Positions 19,261-30,203 of a DNA stretch of 64,000 nucleotides are shown piece by piece (the first letter of the stretch is position 1; the number at the start of each line of letters is the position of its first letter). The translations under genes were made by a program, and so were the position numbers. The DNA is from Vicia villosa (Eukaryota > Streptophyta > Magnoliopsida > Fabales > Fabaceae). The notes beneath the pieces were generated by a model. That model did not search any database, had not been told where the DNA came from, and saw only the letters and a program-made list of their open reading frames with translations. The stretch is taken from the NCBI RefSeq assembly GCF_029867415.1, contig NW_026705922.1, positions 298,506 through 362,505 of the forward strand. The letters are read 5' to 3'.

Positions 19261-20844
19261 CTACTCCTGATTGTCATTCTTTAGAAATGATCTTGTTCTG
19301 ATAGGATCATCTTTCTTTCTAATAATGACATCTTCTGAGTGAGCAGATGTGAGTCTAGATGATCTTCTGATAGTTGGTTCTTCAGAAATTCTCAGATTTT
19401 CCAAGGATGCAGCAACTTGATCTTCTGATCCATTGCTTCTGAGAATATCAGCTTCTGCAGCTTTGCTTCTTGATTCTACTGCTTCTGATATATCAATATC
19501 AAAATCTGCAAAATTCTCAAACTGCTTTGGCTTTTCAAGACCAAGCTTATCATCAAACCTGATATTGATTGATTCTTCTACAATCAATGTTTCAGTATTG
19601 TATACTCTGTAGCCTTTGGAGCGTTCAGAATATCCAAGAAGGAAACATTTTTGTGCCTTAGAATCAAACTTACCAAGATGATCTTTAGTGTTCAGAATAA
19701 AACAAACACATCCAAAAGGATGAAAATATGAAATGTTGGGCTTTCTGTTCTTCCACAATTCATAAGGAGTCTTATTTAGAATAGGTCTTATAGAGATTCT
19801 ATTCTGAATATAACATGCAGTGTTTATTGCTTCTGCCCCGAAGTGCTTAGCCATATTGGTTTCGTTGATCATGGTTCTGGCCATTTCTTGTAGAGTCCTA
19901 TTCTTTCGTTCTACAACTCCATTTTGTTGTGGAGTTCTAGGACAAGAGAAATCATGGGCAATACCATTTTCTTTGAAGAACTCCTCAAAGAATTTGTTCT
20001 CAAATTCACCACCATGATCACTTCTGACCTTTATGATTTTACACTCCTTCTCAGTTTGGATTTGAGTGCAGAATTCAAAGAACACTGAATGAGACTCATC
20101 CTTGTGTTTCAAGAACTTTACCCATGTCCAGCGGCTATAATCATCAACGATGACTAATCCATATTTCTTCCCTTTGACAGATGCTGTTTTGACTGTGCCA
20201 AACAGATCAATGTGCAAAAGTTCTAACGACCTTGAGGAAGAGACAACATTCTTAGACTTGAATGCAGGTTTGGAGAACTTGCCCTTCTGACATGCTTCAC
20301 AAAGAGCATCTGATTTGTATTTCAGATTAGGGAGTCCTCTGACAAGATTTAGTTTGTTAATCTGAGAAATCTTTCTCAAACTAGCATGTCCTAATCTCCT
20401 GTGCCAGACCCATTGCTCTTCAGAAACAGACATAAGACAAGTCACCTTCTAATTCTTAAGATCTTGAAGATCTGTCTTATAAATGTTGTTCTTTCTCTTG
20501 CCTGTAAATAGGATTGAGCCATCCTTCTGACTTACAGCCTTGCAAGACTTTTGATTAAAGATTATGTCATAACCATTGTCACTTAATTGACTTATGGACA
20601 AGAAGTTATGAGCTAATCCATCTACTAGAAGAACATTAGAAATAGAAGGAGAGTTACCAGACTTTATAGTTCCTGAGCCAATAATTTTTCCCTTCTGATC
20701 TCCTCCAAACTTCACTTCTCCAGCAGATTTAAGCACCAGGTCTTGGAACATAGACCTTCTTCCTGTCATGTGTCGCGAGCATCCAGAGTCCAGGTACCAT
20801 GACATGTTGTGCTTTTCCTTCTTTGCAGCCAAGGATATCTGCAA
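19261..20844 (-). pseudogene. int: Protease-integrase of element E, one internal stop, RT missing
   Basis: The protease core WYLDSGCSRHMTG opens the segment. The GAG-pre-integrase zinc region (HRRLGHA...CEACQKGK) and integrase core follow, with the catalytic triad in LHIDLFG, RSDHGGEF and NGVVERKNRTLQE; exactly 35 residues separate the second Asp and the Glu. A single in-frame TAG at 20449-20451 separates protease from integrase. Integrase runs to its C-terminal extension and stops at 19261, just where copia RT should begin; no RT (YVDD) or RNase H sequence follows. The frame differs from gag, so a frameshift lies near 20800-20850. The protein would integrate element cDNA if the stop were absent. 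Confidence 0.85.
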
Positions 20845-22657
20845 CAGAAATTATCTTCTCCTTAGGTACCCACAATTTCTTGGGTCCTTTCTTGTTAGTT
20901 TTCCTCAAGTTCTGATTGAACTTGGTTTTAGCAAAATATTTAATAGGAGGAACAACATGATATTCTTTAGGTTTGTCAGCATGATATTTCTTAGGATGTG
21001 TCACATGCTTCTTGGTGTGTGTTATGTGAAAGCTTTGAGCATGTGATGTGTGCCTAATATCATGGGAGTGGCCAAATTTAAATTGGTTATACAGAGGCTT
21101 GTATGATATTTTCATATCATCCACAGATTCAAGCTTGTATGGGATTTCACCCTCATAACCAATGCCAGCTCTTTTGTTTCCTGAAACAGCATATATCATA
21201 GAAGCAAGTTGACTTCTGCCAATACTTCTAGATAAAAACTTTCTGAAACTTAAGTCATATTCTTTCAGAATATTGTTCAGACTTGGAGTAGGTTTTTCAG
21301 AGACAGAAGGAGATCCAGTATTTTTGGATAAATTTAAAACTTTTTCCTTCAGTTCAGAATTCTCCACTTCAAGCTTCTTAGTTTCAAATTCAAATAGCTT
21401 TTTCAGCTTCTTGTATTTGATACTAATCTGAGACTTGAGTTCCAGAAGTTCTGTTAGACTGGAAACTAACTCTTCTCTAGATAGTTCAGAAAATACCTCT
21501 TCAGAATCTGATTCTGATGTAGATTCTGATCCATCATCTTCTGTAGCCATCAGCGCGAAGTTGGCTTGTTCTCCTTCAGAGTCTGATTCTGATTCAGATT
21601 CAGAATCATCCCATGTTGCCATAAGACCTTTCTTCTTATGAAACTTCTTCTTGGGATTCTCCTTTTGAAGTTTTGGACACTCGTTCTTGTAGTGTCCAGG
21701 CTCATTGTACTCATAGCAGACAGCTTTCTTCTTGTCAGATCTTCTGTCACCAGAAGATTCTCCTCGTTCAAATCTCTTTGAACTTCTGAAGCCTCTGAAC
21801 TTCCTTTGCTTGCTCTTCCAGAGTTGGTTTACCCTTCTGGAGATCATGGACAGTTCATCTTCTTCTTCAGATTCTGATTCTTCAGGATCTTCTTCTCTAG
21901 CCTGAAAAGCGTTAGTGCATTTTTTAACATTAGATTTTAATGCAATAGACTTACCTTTCTTCTGAGGCTCATTTGCATCCAGCTCTATTTCATGGCTTCT
22001 CAAGGCACTGATAAGCTCTTCCAACGAAACTTCATTCAGATTCTTGGCAATCTTGAATGCAGTCACCATTGGACCCCATCTTCTGGGTAGGCTTCTGATG
22101 ATCTTATTTACATGATCAGCCTTGGTGTAGCCTTTATCCAGAACTCTCAATCCAGCAGTTAGAGTTTGAAATCTTGAGAACATCTTCTCAATATCTTCAT
22201 CATCCTCCATCTTGAAGGCTTCATATTTCTGGATTAGAGCAAGAGCTTTAGTCTCCTTGACTTGAGCATTTCCCTCATGGGTCATTTTCAATGACTCATA
22301 TATATCATGGGCAGTTTCCCTGTTAGATATCTTCTCATACTCAGCATGAGAGATAGCATTCAGCAAAACAGTCCTGCATTTGTGATGATTTTTGAAATCT
22401 TTCTTTTGATCATCAGTCATTTCGTTTCTCGTGAGCCTTACACCAGTAGCTTTAACAGGATGTTTGTAACCATCCAACAGAAGATCCCATAGATCAGCAT
22501 CCAGACCAAGAAAGTAACTTTCCAATTTATCTTTCCAATATTCAAAGTTTTCACCATCGAATATTGGTGGTCTAGTGTAACCATTGTTACCATTACCATT
22601 GTATTGCTCAACTGAGCCAGATGTAGATGTAGATGAAGGTGGTGGAGTCTCAACCAT
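20729..22657 (-). pseudogene. gag: Sirevirus Gag of element E, long form
   Basis: The frame begins 66 bp after the PBS. It has the copia gag domain (residues about 30-230: W..K..LESYFLGLD, KALALIQKYEAFKM, SLPRRWGPMVTAFKIAKNLNEVSLEEL), then a knuckle CYEYNEPGHYKNEC in which the second Cys is Tyr, so zinc binding is probably lost. After it come acidic Ser-Glu/Asp repeats (DDSESESESDSEGE), a coiled-coil segment at about 395-460 and a His-rich stretch (HTSHAQSFHITHTKKHVTH) near 540. The long C-terminal extension is typical of Sireviruses. The last ~40 codons (below about 20845) overlap the protease out of frame and are not genuine protein, reflecting a frameshift. Confidence 0.85.
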
Positions 22658-22723
22658 CTTGACTTAATGTTTTTCTCTTCCTTAATCTTTTCTAAACACG
22701 GTTAAGTGCTTGCACCTTAGAAC

Positions 22724-22739
22724 CGGCGCTCTGATGCCA
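22724..22739 (-). promoter_or_regulatory. Primer-binding site of element E
   Basis: The minus strand reads TGGCATCAGAGCGCCG two bases after the 5' LTR. It matches the initiator-Met tRNA PBS TGGTATCAGAGC with one change, as is usual for Ty1/copia. Confidence 0.85.
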
Positions 22740-22741
22740 AT

Positions 22742-23960
22742 TGAAGGATAGAAAAACACTTAGAAAGGGGGGGGGGTTGAATAAGTGTAGTTTCAAAAAC
22801 TCGTAAGATAAAAATAATTTGCACAAGTATTTTTATCTTGGTTCTTTGTTAACTAAACTACTCCAGTCCACCCTATACAAGGTGATTTACCTCAACTGAG
22901 GATTTAATCCACTAATCACACGAGATTACAATGGTTTTCCACTTAGACAACTTCTAAGTCTTCTAGAGTCTTCTGATCACAACCTGATCACTCTAGGAAC
23001 AAATGCTTAGACACAAGCTAAGACTTTCTTAGAGTATCCTGACCACCACGTGATCACTCTAATTACAACTGCTTAGACACAAGCTAAGACTTCCTAGAGT
23101 ATCCTGATCAACACTTGATCACTCTAGTTACTTACAAATTAATGTAATCAATTCTAAGAGTATTACAATTGCTTCTTTAAAGCGATAATCACAAACTGTG
23201 ATATTTCTCTTACAGATTTAAGCTTAGACTTACTAAAGTATTACAACAGCAATGTAGTGAGCTTTGATGAAGATGAAGTTTCTGAGTTTTGAGTTGAACA
23301 GCGTTTCAGCAAGTTAATGTTCACAGAAAATGTCAAGAATTGGTATCCTTGCTTCTCATCAGAACTTCATTTATATAGGCGTTTGAGAAGATGACCATTG
23401 GGAGCATTTAATGCTTTGCGTATTCCGTACAGCATTGCATTTAATGTTTCACTGTTTTGTCAACTACCTCGAGCCTTGCTTTTGCTGTGACTACTGACAT
23501 TGCCTTTAATAGCTTCTAACGTTCCTTTTGTCAGTCAGCGTAGCCTGCCATCTAGTACTTGATTCTGATTTCTTCTTTGTAAATACTACGTTGAATATCA
23601 TCAGAGTACAAACAGCTTGGTGCAGAGCATCTTCTGATCTTCTGACCTTGATATGCTTCTGAGCGTGATTCCATGACTTCAGTGCTTCTGCTTCTGAACT
23701 CAAGTTCTTCTGATGCTTCTAATAGACCATGTTCTGATTTTGCTTGACCATCTTCTGATGTCTTGCCAGACCATGTGCTGAAGTTACATACTGAACCTTC
23801 TGAGTCAAAGCTTCTTAGCGCTGATTTGTGCATACTCTTTATATATTTCCTGAAAAGGAAATTGCATAGGATTAGAGTACCACATTATCTTGAGCAAAAT
23901 TCATATACATTGTTATCATCAAAACTAAGATTATTGATCAGAACAATTCTTGTTCTAACA
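22742..23960 (-). mobile_element. 5' LTR of element E
   Basis: 1219 bp matching 14239-15461 with about 15 substitutions and small indels, including a different G-run length near 22765. TATA box on the minus strand at 23370-23379. Followed by the right TATAT copy at 23961-23965. Confidence 0.93.
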
Positions 23961-26332
23961 TATATGATTGGGTAATGTGTGTTGTTGTGATTATCTCTTC
24001 ATCTTTGCAATTTCATGGAAACATAGAAAAGTTAGGGTTTATGAACAAAGGCATGAATTTGATGATTTGAAATGTGCTTAATTGATGTTTGATGATGTTA
24101 TGATGTTATAAGACCCATAATATGTGTTGTATTTGTGTTTATACCATGTATTCTGTAGTTGTTCGTGATGTTTGATGTTTTCCAACTTGATTGGGTTGAG
24201 TTTAGGGGTTTTGGGATGGGTTTCGTATGCTATTTTCTGTGTTTGGGGTTTTCTGAAAAATCGCCAGTTCGCGCCGCGAACCACTGTTGGCGCCGCGAAC
24301 CTCTTGGCAGAAACTTGGGAAAAACTGAATCTGCTCAGTTCACGCCACGATCCCTTGTTGGCGCCGCGAACTGCTTGGCAGAAAGGTGGAGATTTTTGGA
24401 TTCGCTCAGTTTGCGCCGCGAACCCTGTTGGCGCCGCGAACCCTGTTTTACAGAACTTTTTCCAAACTTTGAAAGGCCATAACCTTTGATCCGTAACTCC
24501 GTTTTATGCGCCGTTCGAAGCGTTGGGAAGCTAATGAGATTGTCTATATGATAGGATAGAATGGATTGACACTTGTTTTATAAATTATGATGATAAATGA
24601 GAATAACATTTACCTATATGTGTATGTTATGGATGAATTGTGCATGATCAATGTTCATGGATGTGTTATGTGATATGATAACCGTGAATTATGTGATTGA
24701 ATTCTAAATGCTAGTTGATGTGGAATAGTTTAAATTGGATGTTAATATATGGATAACATGTATGTGTGTATTATGAATTAAGACTTGTGGTTAATATTCA
24801 TATATGTGTTAAGTGATGTGATATCCATGATATGTTGGAATGAATATAAATATACATTTATATGTACTATTTGAATGTGTCTTGTTGATAATGATCATTT
24901 AAAGGTGTATGTATTGAGAGGTGGATTGTATACTTGTAAATGCTTTTATGTGCGTTACGTTTTGGTATGTAATGAATAACAACTATTGGTAAGATGTGTG
25001 GTAATATATATTCATGATGATTGTGATTGGATATATGATGGTTGTTATGTATTGTTGTAATTGTTAATTGTGTTGTGAATGTTGTGTACAATTGGCGGAT
25101 AATTCATAGAGTTGGATTATTGTGGTATGCGGTAAGTTAAGATTGATGAGATAATCTTAATTGCATAAGTTGTTGGTAATTGTACATACATTCATAGCAT
25201 GGTCGGCTTTATGGTGGAAGCGGTGAAACTTGGGTTCACATGGTAAGAGACGTTGATCCTTGAATGGAAATAGGCGTAGCAGACGTGATCCTTAATTGGA
25301 AATAGGCGTGTTGGCTTTGATCTTGTCCGGATCGGGAGCGTGGCTTGGATTCTAAACATTGAATCGGAAAGCGGTGAAACATTGGATTCACATTGGGTAC
25401 CACATGCATAGAGTCACATGTCTTGCACTGAGTCGCATTGGTGTTATGTGATGTTTGAATGTATGCAATTATGTGATTGTTATGTGTGTATGAGATGTGA
25501 TAAGTGAATTTGGTGATTCATTTGATATGAATGATTGTTGTGTTATAATTGTGATATATGTGATTGAAACATATGTGATGTAGATGCGAAATTATATGTA
25601 CTTAGAATCTAGATGTTGGTGAAATATGATTATGTACATTGTTTAGTAATCATGTATGATTATGTGGAATTGAATGAACTAGGTTGTATGGCAAGAACAT
25701 GTGAATCTTGATTAATTGCATATGATGCATGTTTATGGGGAGAGTGATGAATTCTTGAAATGTATTCTTATTGTATTTTACATTTCCCATTATTATGTTT
25801 TCTATAAGAAGTTGAATTCTCACCCTTCTGTTTGAATGTTATCCTTTGTTGGTAACGTGCAGGTTTCGTGGATAGTGATGCTTCGAAGGAGGCTTAGCGT
25901 CGAGATTTAGATCTCTAGTAGGGTGTCGTGACTATGTAGTCACTTGTGCTCTGGTCATATGTAACACATGGGAGTTGGGTTTTATGTTTTTATGACTCGA
26001 TGTTATGAGATATTTGTTTACTCATATTGTATTCGTATTTGAATATGTTATTCTGGTTAATGTGTGGCCTTGAGCCAAGATGTTGAGACGTGGTGGATGA
26101 TGTATGGGAATCATCCTATTTTTCCATTTATTTGATGAGATGATTATTCCGCTGTGGTTTGCATGTTGTTTTAAATTTCCGTGTTATTTGGAAATGACCA
26201 TTGCATGTTTAAAGATAAAATATTTGTTTTATTTTGAAATATGTGTAACGCCCTCGTGAGATGCATGCTTCTTTACTCTGATTTATGCGAATATATGCCT
26301 TATTTGCTTAGTATAGAAATGGGGGTGTTACA
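23961..26332 (+). mobile_element. TATAT target copy plus element C LTR, segment 3
   Basis: After the TATAT copy, about 2.37 kb of chromovirus LTR runs to GGGGGTGTTACA at 26332. It is AT-rich with many TATGTG/ATGATG phrases, has a GC-rich repeat island at 24265-24450, and paired phrases near 25215-25375 (CGGTGAAAC...GGATTCACAT, GGAAATAGGCGT twice). No supportable gene; short ORFs over the GC island are compositional. Confidence 0.78.
24265..24450. repeat. Three ~71-bp repeats with GCGCCGCGAAC pairs in element C LTR
   Basis: CAGTT begins units at 24265, 24336 and 24407. Each unit has (G/C)GCGCCGCGAAC-like text, a short spacer and GTTGGCGCCGCGAAC. The motif TTCGCGCCGCGAA is a near-palindrome. 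The middle unit has decayed (CACGCCACGAT). It is a CpG island-like cluster within an AT-rich LTR, comparable in style to the cluster in element D. Confidence 0.8.
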
Positions 26333-26335
26333 TAG

Positions 26336-26352
26336 TGGTATCAGAGCACGGT
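26336..26352 (+). promoter_or_regulatory. Primer-binding site of element C
   Basis: TGGTATCAGAGCACGGT follows the LTR end by three bases and is the classic initiator-Met tRNA site of chromoviruses. Confidence 0.88.
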
Positions 26353-26461
26353 CGGTCAGTTGGCCAGGTCATTTATGTTTTTCTATCCCTTTTTGTATTG
26401 GATTTGTGTATCTGACACGATCGATACCGTTTGTTTGTCGGTCGTTGGATGTCTTAGGACA

Positions 26462-27202
26462 ATGGCTGCAAGAAGGAATGTTAGCATTAATGTTGAGGCG
26501 ATGATGAGGTGGACTGGTACGATTGGACAAGTACCGCAAGAGAATTCCGGTTATGGAGGAAAGGATGAGCTCTGTGCTTTTGGAGACTTCCTAAGGTGCA
26601 ATCCGCCGACTTTTGAAGGAAAGTATGGACCAGACAAAGCACATGCATGGATGAGAGAAATGGAAAGGATTTTTCAAATCATGATTTGTACGGATGTACA
26701 GAAGGTGCAGTTGGGTACTCACATGTTGACGAAAGGAGCTGACGATTGGTGGAGTAATACTGTGCAGAGATTTGAAAGAGAAGGTATTGAAGTCACTTAG
26801 ACTCTTTTTCGTGATGCATTTTTGGAAAACTATTTTCCAGAAGATGTTCGTGGGAAGAAAGAAGTGGAATTTCTAGAGTTGAAACGAGAAAGAGAACAAT
26901 CCAGTGGGAGACCTTATGATGTCAAGAGGGAACAAGCTAGTTTAGGCAAGAAGTTAAGTGGGGGAGGGACTCCTACTCCACTTAAGTGTTTCAGATATGG
27001 TGTTGAAGGTCATCGTGCTGCTGAGTGTAAGAAAGAGGTTACTACTTGTTTCAAGTGTGGCAGGCCAGGCCACATAGCTGCTAATTGTGGAGAGCAAGGT
27101 CACATTAGTACCAAGTGTGACAAACCGAAGAAGGAACAAGCGAGTGGGGGAGTACTTGCGTTGTCTGGTGCTAAGACCACTACTAAGGATAAGCTAATCT
27201 GA
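26462..27202 (+). pseudogene. gag: Chromovirus Gag of element C with internal stop
   Basis: Starts at the ATG 110 bp after the PBS (MAARRNVS). The gag domain shows NPPTFEGKYGPDKAHAWM and ADDWWSNTVQRF and continues after an in-frame TAG at 26798-26800 with FRDAFLENYFPEDVRGKKEVEF. A large part of the usual spacer is deleted before the zinc knuckles. The first knuckle reads CFRYGVEGHRAAEC (second Cys replaced by Tyr), the second CFKCGRPGHIAANC is intact, and a third is partial (GEQGHISTKC). A TGA at 27200 ends the frame just before protease. Dead copy. Confidence 0.82.
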
Positions 27203-27844
27203 GGTACGTGCTTTATTATTGATAATGGTGCAACGCATTCATTTATTTCTTTGGATTGTGCTAAGAGGTTGAATCTTGTGTTATCTGATATGCGTGGAAG
27301 TATGGTTATTGATACGCTTGCTATGAGTTTTGTTTCAACTTCTTATGTGTGTTTGAATTGTCTGTTGAGTATCTTTGGTAGAGATTTTGGGAATTGATTT
27401 TATTTAGTTCATTTTGTTAGAGCAAGTTGATGAGAATTTTGGTATAATTGTTTGGAGTTGAAGCAAGTAATTGTAATCTTAAGAGGATTTTGGATCTTGG
27501 TGTGTTAAGTAATTTCGAGTGTGAGTTCTGAAGGAACACTATTATGGTTTAGTAACGATGGTTTATGTTTCATTATGATTTTCGACTGTCTATTGACAAA
27601 TTGAGGACTTGATCACCCTTAATCTATTGTTGATAGAAAACGAGATCGTATTGGACGAGATAAACTTCTCTTGCTAATTTGGTATTTTGTAAAGTGACTA
27701 AGGAGTGGATGAATAGTCGAATTGAGGAGTTGTTGAGAAGAGGTTCATTTGTCTAAGTGTATAGTCATAGAGTTTCACTTGTTTTGTCGAGTAAGAAGAA
27801 GGAATGTCTTAATGAGGTAATGTTTTGAGGATGTTTTGATTCTA
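27203..27844 (+). pseudogene. Element C protease remnant and degraded RT start
   Basis: Immediately after the gag stop the active-site phrase FIIDNGATHSFIS identifies the chromovirus protease, but the domain decays after about 60 codons. From about 27400 to 27844 only fragments in shifting frames remain, and the RT catalytic YxDD block is not found. Extensive small deletions are likely. Confidence 0.6.
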
Positions 27845-28565
27845 AGAGTGGCGATGATCATGTTGAGCATTTGAGAATTGTGTTGTCGGTGTTGAAAGAG
27901 AAGAGGTTGTTTGCTAAGCTTTCGAAGTGTGAATTTTGGTTAAAGGAGGTGAGTTTTCTTAGCCATGTGATCTCTAGTGGAGGTATTTATGTTGACCGTC
28001 GAAGATTGAAGCTATATCTCAATGGGAAGCTCCTAAGTCTGTTTCTGAGATTAGAAGTTTTCTTGGTTTGGCTAGTTAGTACAGAAAGTTCATTGAAGGA
28101 TTTTCTAAGTTATCTTTGCCGTTGACGTTGTTGACTAGGAAAGGACAAGCTTTCATTTGGACTTCGCAATGTGAATCGAATTTTCAAGAGCTTAAGAGAA
28201 GGTTGACTTCTGCTCCTATTTTGATCTTGCCAGATCCGTTTGAACCGTTTGTGGTGTATTGTGATGCTTCATTGTTGGGTTGGGAGGTGTTTTGATGCAA
28301 AAAGGACAAGTGGTAGCTTATGCTTCAAGGCAAGCTAAAGTTCATGAGAGGAATTATCCGACACATGATTTAGAGTTGGCCGCCGTTGTATTTGTTTTGA
28401 AACTTTGGAGGCATTATTTGTTTGATCAAAGAGAGTTGAATATGAGGCAAACGAAAATGGTTGGAATTCTTGAGAGATTATGAGTCTAGTTTGAACTACC
28501 ATCATGGAAAAGTGAATACTGTAGCTGATGCATTGAATAGGAAATCATTGCATATTTCCATCTGA
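27845..28565 (+). pseudogene. Element C RT C-terminus and RNase H fragment
   Basis: Translating across several frames shows EHLRIVLSVLKEKRLFAKLSK and CEFWL (RT thumb), then the connection, a Ty3-type RNase H start [25 protein letters not shown] and [29 protein letters not shown] near 28510-28550 is the usual RNase H end. Frameshifts break it at least twice (near 28000 and 28280). After about 28560 the sequence switches to element B RT, so integrase, chromodomain and 3' LTR are gone. Confidence 0.75.
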
Positions 28566-29944
28566 GCCAATCATTCGAGAGAATGAGAAAACATGGCTTA
28601 AAGATGAACCCCCTTAAATGTGCTTTCTTTGTGCAGGCTTGAGATTTCCTGGGCTTCATTGTCCACAAAAAGGGAATAGAAATTAATCAAAATAAAACAA
28701 AGGCTATTATGGAAACAAAGCCACCATCCACGAAGAAATAATTATAGTCTTTACTGGGAAAAATAAACTTCTTGAGAAGATTCATCTCTAACTTGAGTGG
28801 ACGCACGCAAGCTTTTTCTCCTTTACTTCGACTAAAGTAAGGAAAGTTCGAATGGCGTGCCAAACATCAAGAAGCTTTCGAAAAGATAAAGCAATACTTG
28901 ATGCATCCACCAATTTTATCTCCCCCAAATGGGAAGAAACACATGCGCCTGTATATTTCAGCGTCAGATAATACAATAGGTAGCATGTTAGCTCAAGAAG
29001 ATGATAATGGCATCGAAAGAGCCATTTATTACTTAAGTAGAGTACTCAATGATGCAGAGACTAGGTATAGCGCAATAGAAAAACTCTGCGTTTGTCTATA
29101 TTTTTCTTGTATCAAACTAAAGTATTATATAAAGCCAGTTGATGTTTATGTTTCGTCTCATTGTGATGTGATTAAACACATGCTATCAAAGCCTATATTG
29201 CATAGTCGAAATGGCAAATGGGCATTGGCCCTTACTGAGTACTCTTTGATATTTCAACCCCTTAAAGCAATGAAAGGTTAGATCGTATCAGATTTCATTG
29301 TTGACTATGCAGTGGTTGAAAACCCTCAACAATACGTAGAATTGAAGCCTTGGAAGCTATACTTCGATGGTTCAACCCATAAAGAAGGAACTGGCGTTGG
29401 AGTACTAATAATTTCTCCTGATGAAATTCCAACAAAGCTCAAGTACAAGATTGAAGGTCCCTTATGTTCCAATAACGAAGCTGAATACGGAGCACTGATT
29501 GCTGGACTTGAAGCTTTGTTAGAATTGGGGGCAACTAGAGTCGAAATTAAAGGAGACTCTGAACTAGTAATTAAGCAGTTGACGAAAGAATACAAATGTA
29601 TCAAAGAAAATTTGATCATGTATTTTGTTATAGTAAATAGGCTGCTCAAAAAATTCGAGTACGTGGATTTAAATCACGTTTCAAGGGTAAAAAACCAAGA
29701 AGCAAATGATTTGTCACAGTTAGCTTCAGGATACAGGGTATCAAAAGAAAAACTAGAAGAGCTGATCGAAGTAAGAGGCAAGGCAATGGCTACCAGGCTC
29801 TCCCCAAGTGACTTGGAGAACTCACAATTAGGTTTTGCCAACAAACAAGAGTTTGAAGTTTTGAATATAGACTCTTTAGCAGACACAGATTGGAGGAGTC
29901 CAATTGTGAACTATTTAAAAGATCCCTCCAGGATTTCATGGTAA
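28566..29944 (+). pseudogene. Element B RT C-terminus and RNase H, frame broken
   Basis: The start matches the part of Tat RT after the catalytic box (ERMRKHGLKMNPLKCAF), then a TGA at about 28640, the connection and first RNase H-like segment (MRLYISASDNTIGSMLAQED), a TAG at 29279-29281, and the second RNase H (LYFDGSTHKEGTGVGVLIIS; NNEAEYGALIAGLEALLELG; ELVIKQL). Having two RNase H-like segments is a Tat feature. The catalytic Asp of FDGS, Glu of NNEAEY and Asp of GDSELV remain. The protein ends at KDPSRISW (29942), where integrase should follow; instead antisense sequence begins. RT, the stops and the missing integrase make it inactive. Confidence 0.82.
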
Positions 29945-30072
29945 AAATCAAGCTCTTGGTTAGCAAAGAGGGCGCCGATGTTTATAAAGTTTTCATCAAG
30001 TTCTTCTTCAGAGATTTCGAATTCTTTCTTGATGCAAGCCCTGATGTTAGCGTAAGTTAGGGGTAGTGCCAT
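29911..30072 (-). CDS. Antisense cassette 2: small ORF with own TATA box, probably truncated
   Basis: A 53-codon minus-strand ORF starts MALPLTYANIRACIKKEF and continues with an acidic helix-like EISEEELDENF and NIGALFANQELDFYHEIL, ending at 29911. Its last codons overlap the 3' end of the sense RNase H frame, which suggests that a longer antisense gene was joined to pol by a deletion and now stops by chance. A TATATAAA box lies about 120 bp upstream with a pyrimidine-rich leader. I do not recognise a family. Confidence 0.5.
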   Translation of the reverse strand: MALPLTYANIRACIKKEFEISEEELDENFINIGALFANQELDFYHEILEGSFK

Positions 30073-30192
30073 TTGGAGAAGAAAGGATTGGAAAAGGTTT
30101 TATCTGACTTTTTATTTGAGAGAATGCTAGAAGAAACGAAATTTTGGGCAAGAGTTTGAAGAAAGTGTGAAGGAAGAAGTGGAATGCCAACC

Positions 30193-30203
30193 CTTTATAT
30201 AGA
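30193..30203 (-). promoter_or_regulatory. TATA box for antisense cassette 2
   Basis: The minus strand reads CTATATAAAGG, then about 120 bp of CT-rich leader to the ATG at 30072. The match to the plant consensus TATATAA is full. Confidence 0.6.

Larger units (their letters stand above)
14239..23960 (-). mobile_element. Element E: Sirevirus (Ty1/copia) lacking RT and RNase H
   Basis: LTRs at 14239-15461 and 22742-23960 (ends TG...CA) are flanked by TATAT at 14234-14238 and 23961-23965. On the minus strand the order is LTR, initiator-Met-like PBS, long gag, protease, integrase, then an ~800-aa extra ORF, repeated polypurine motifs and LTR. Integrase before the RT position marks Ty1/copia. The long gag, extra 3' ORF and repeated PPTs mark the Sirevirus (SIRE/Maximus) branch. 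RT and RNase H are absent between integrase and the extra ORF, and gag and protease carry lesions, so it is non-autonomous. LTRs differ at about 15 positions. Confidence 0.92.
7346..28565 (+). mobile_element. Element C: Tekay-like chromovirus, 5' LTR to RNase H, 3' half lost
   Basis: The left end is TGTAACAACCCG at 7346. The LTR ends GGGGGTGTTACA at 26332 and is followed by an initiator-Met PBS, so the whole of 7346-26332 is one ~2.78-kb LTR carrying two later insertions (D and E). Downstream come a gag with zinc knuckles, a protease remnant and an RT/RNase H remnant; then the sequence passes straight into element B RT at about 28565 without integrase or 3' LTR. No right target-site copy exists. 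A deletion therefore removed the 3' part of C together with a piece of B. The Tekay assignment rests on LTR termini, PBS and gag style. Confidence 0.8.

Noticed and set aside
24159..24489. Arg/Ala-rich ORFs in element C LTR
   Set aside because: Products of the GCGCCGCGAAC repeat read in two frames.
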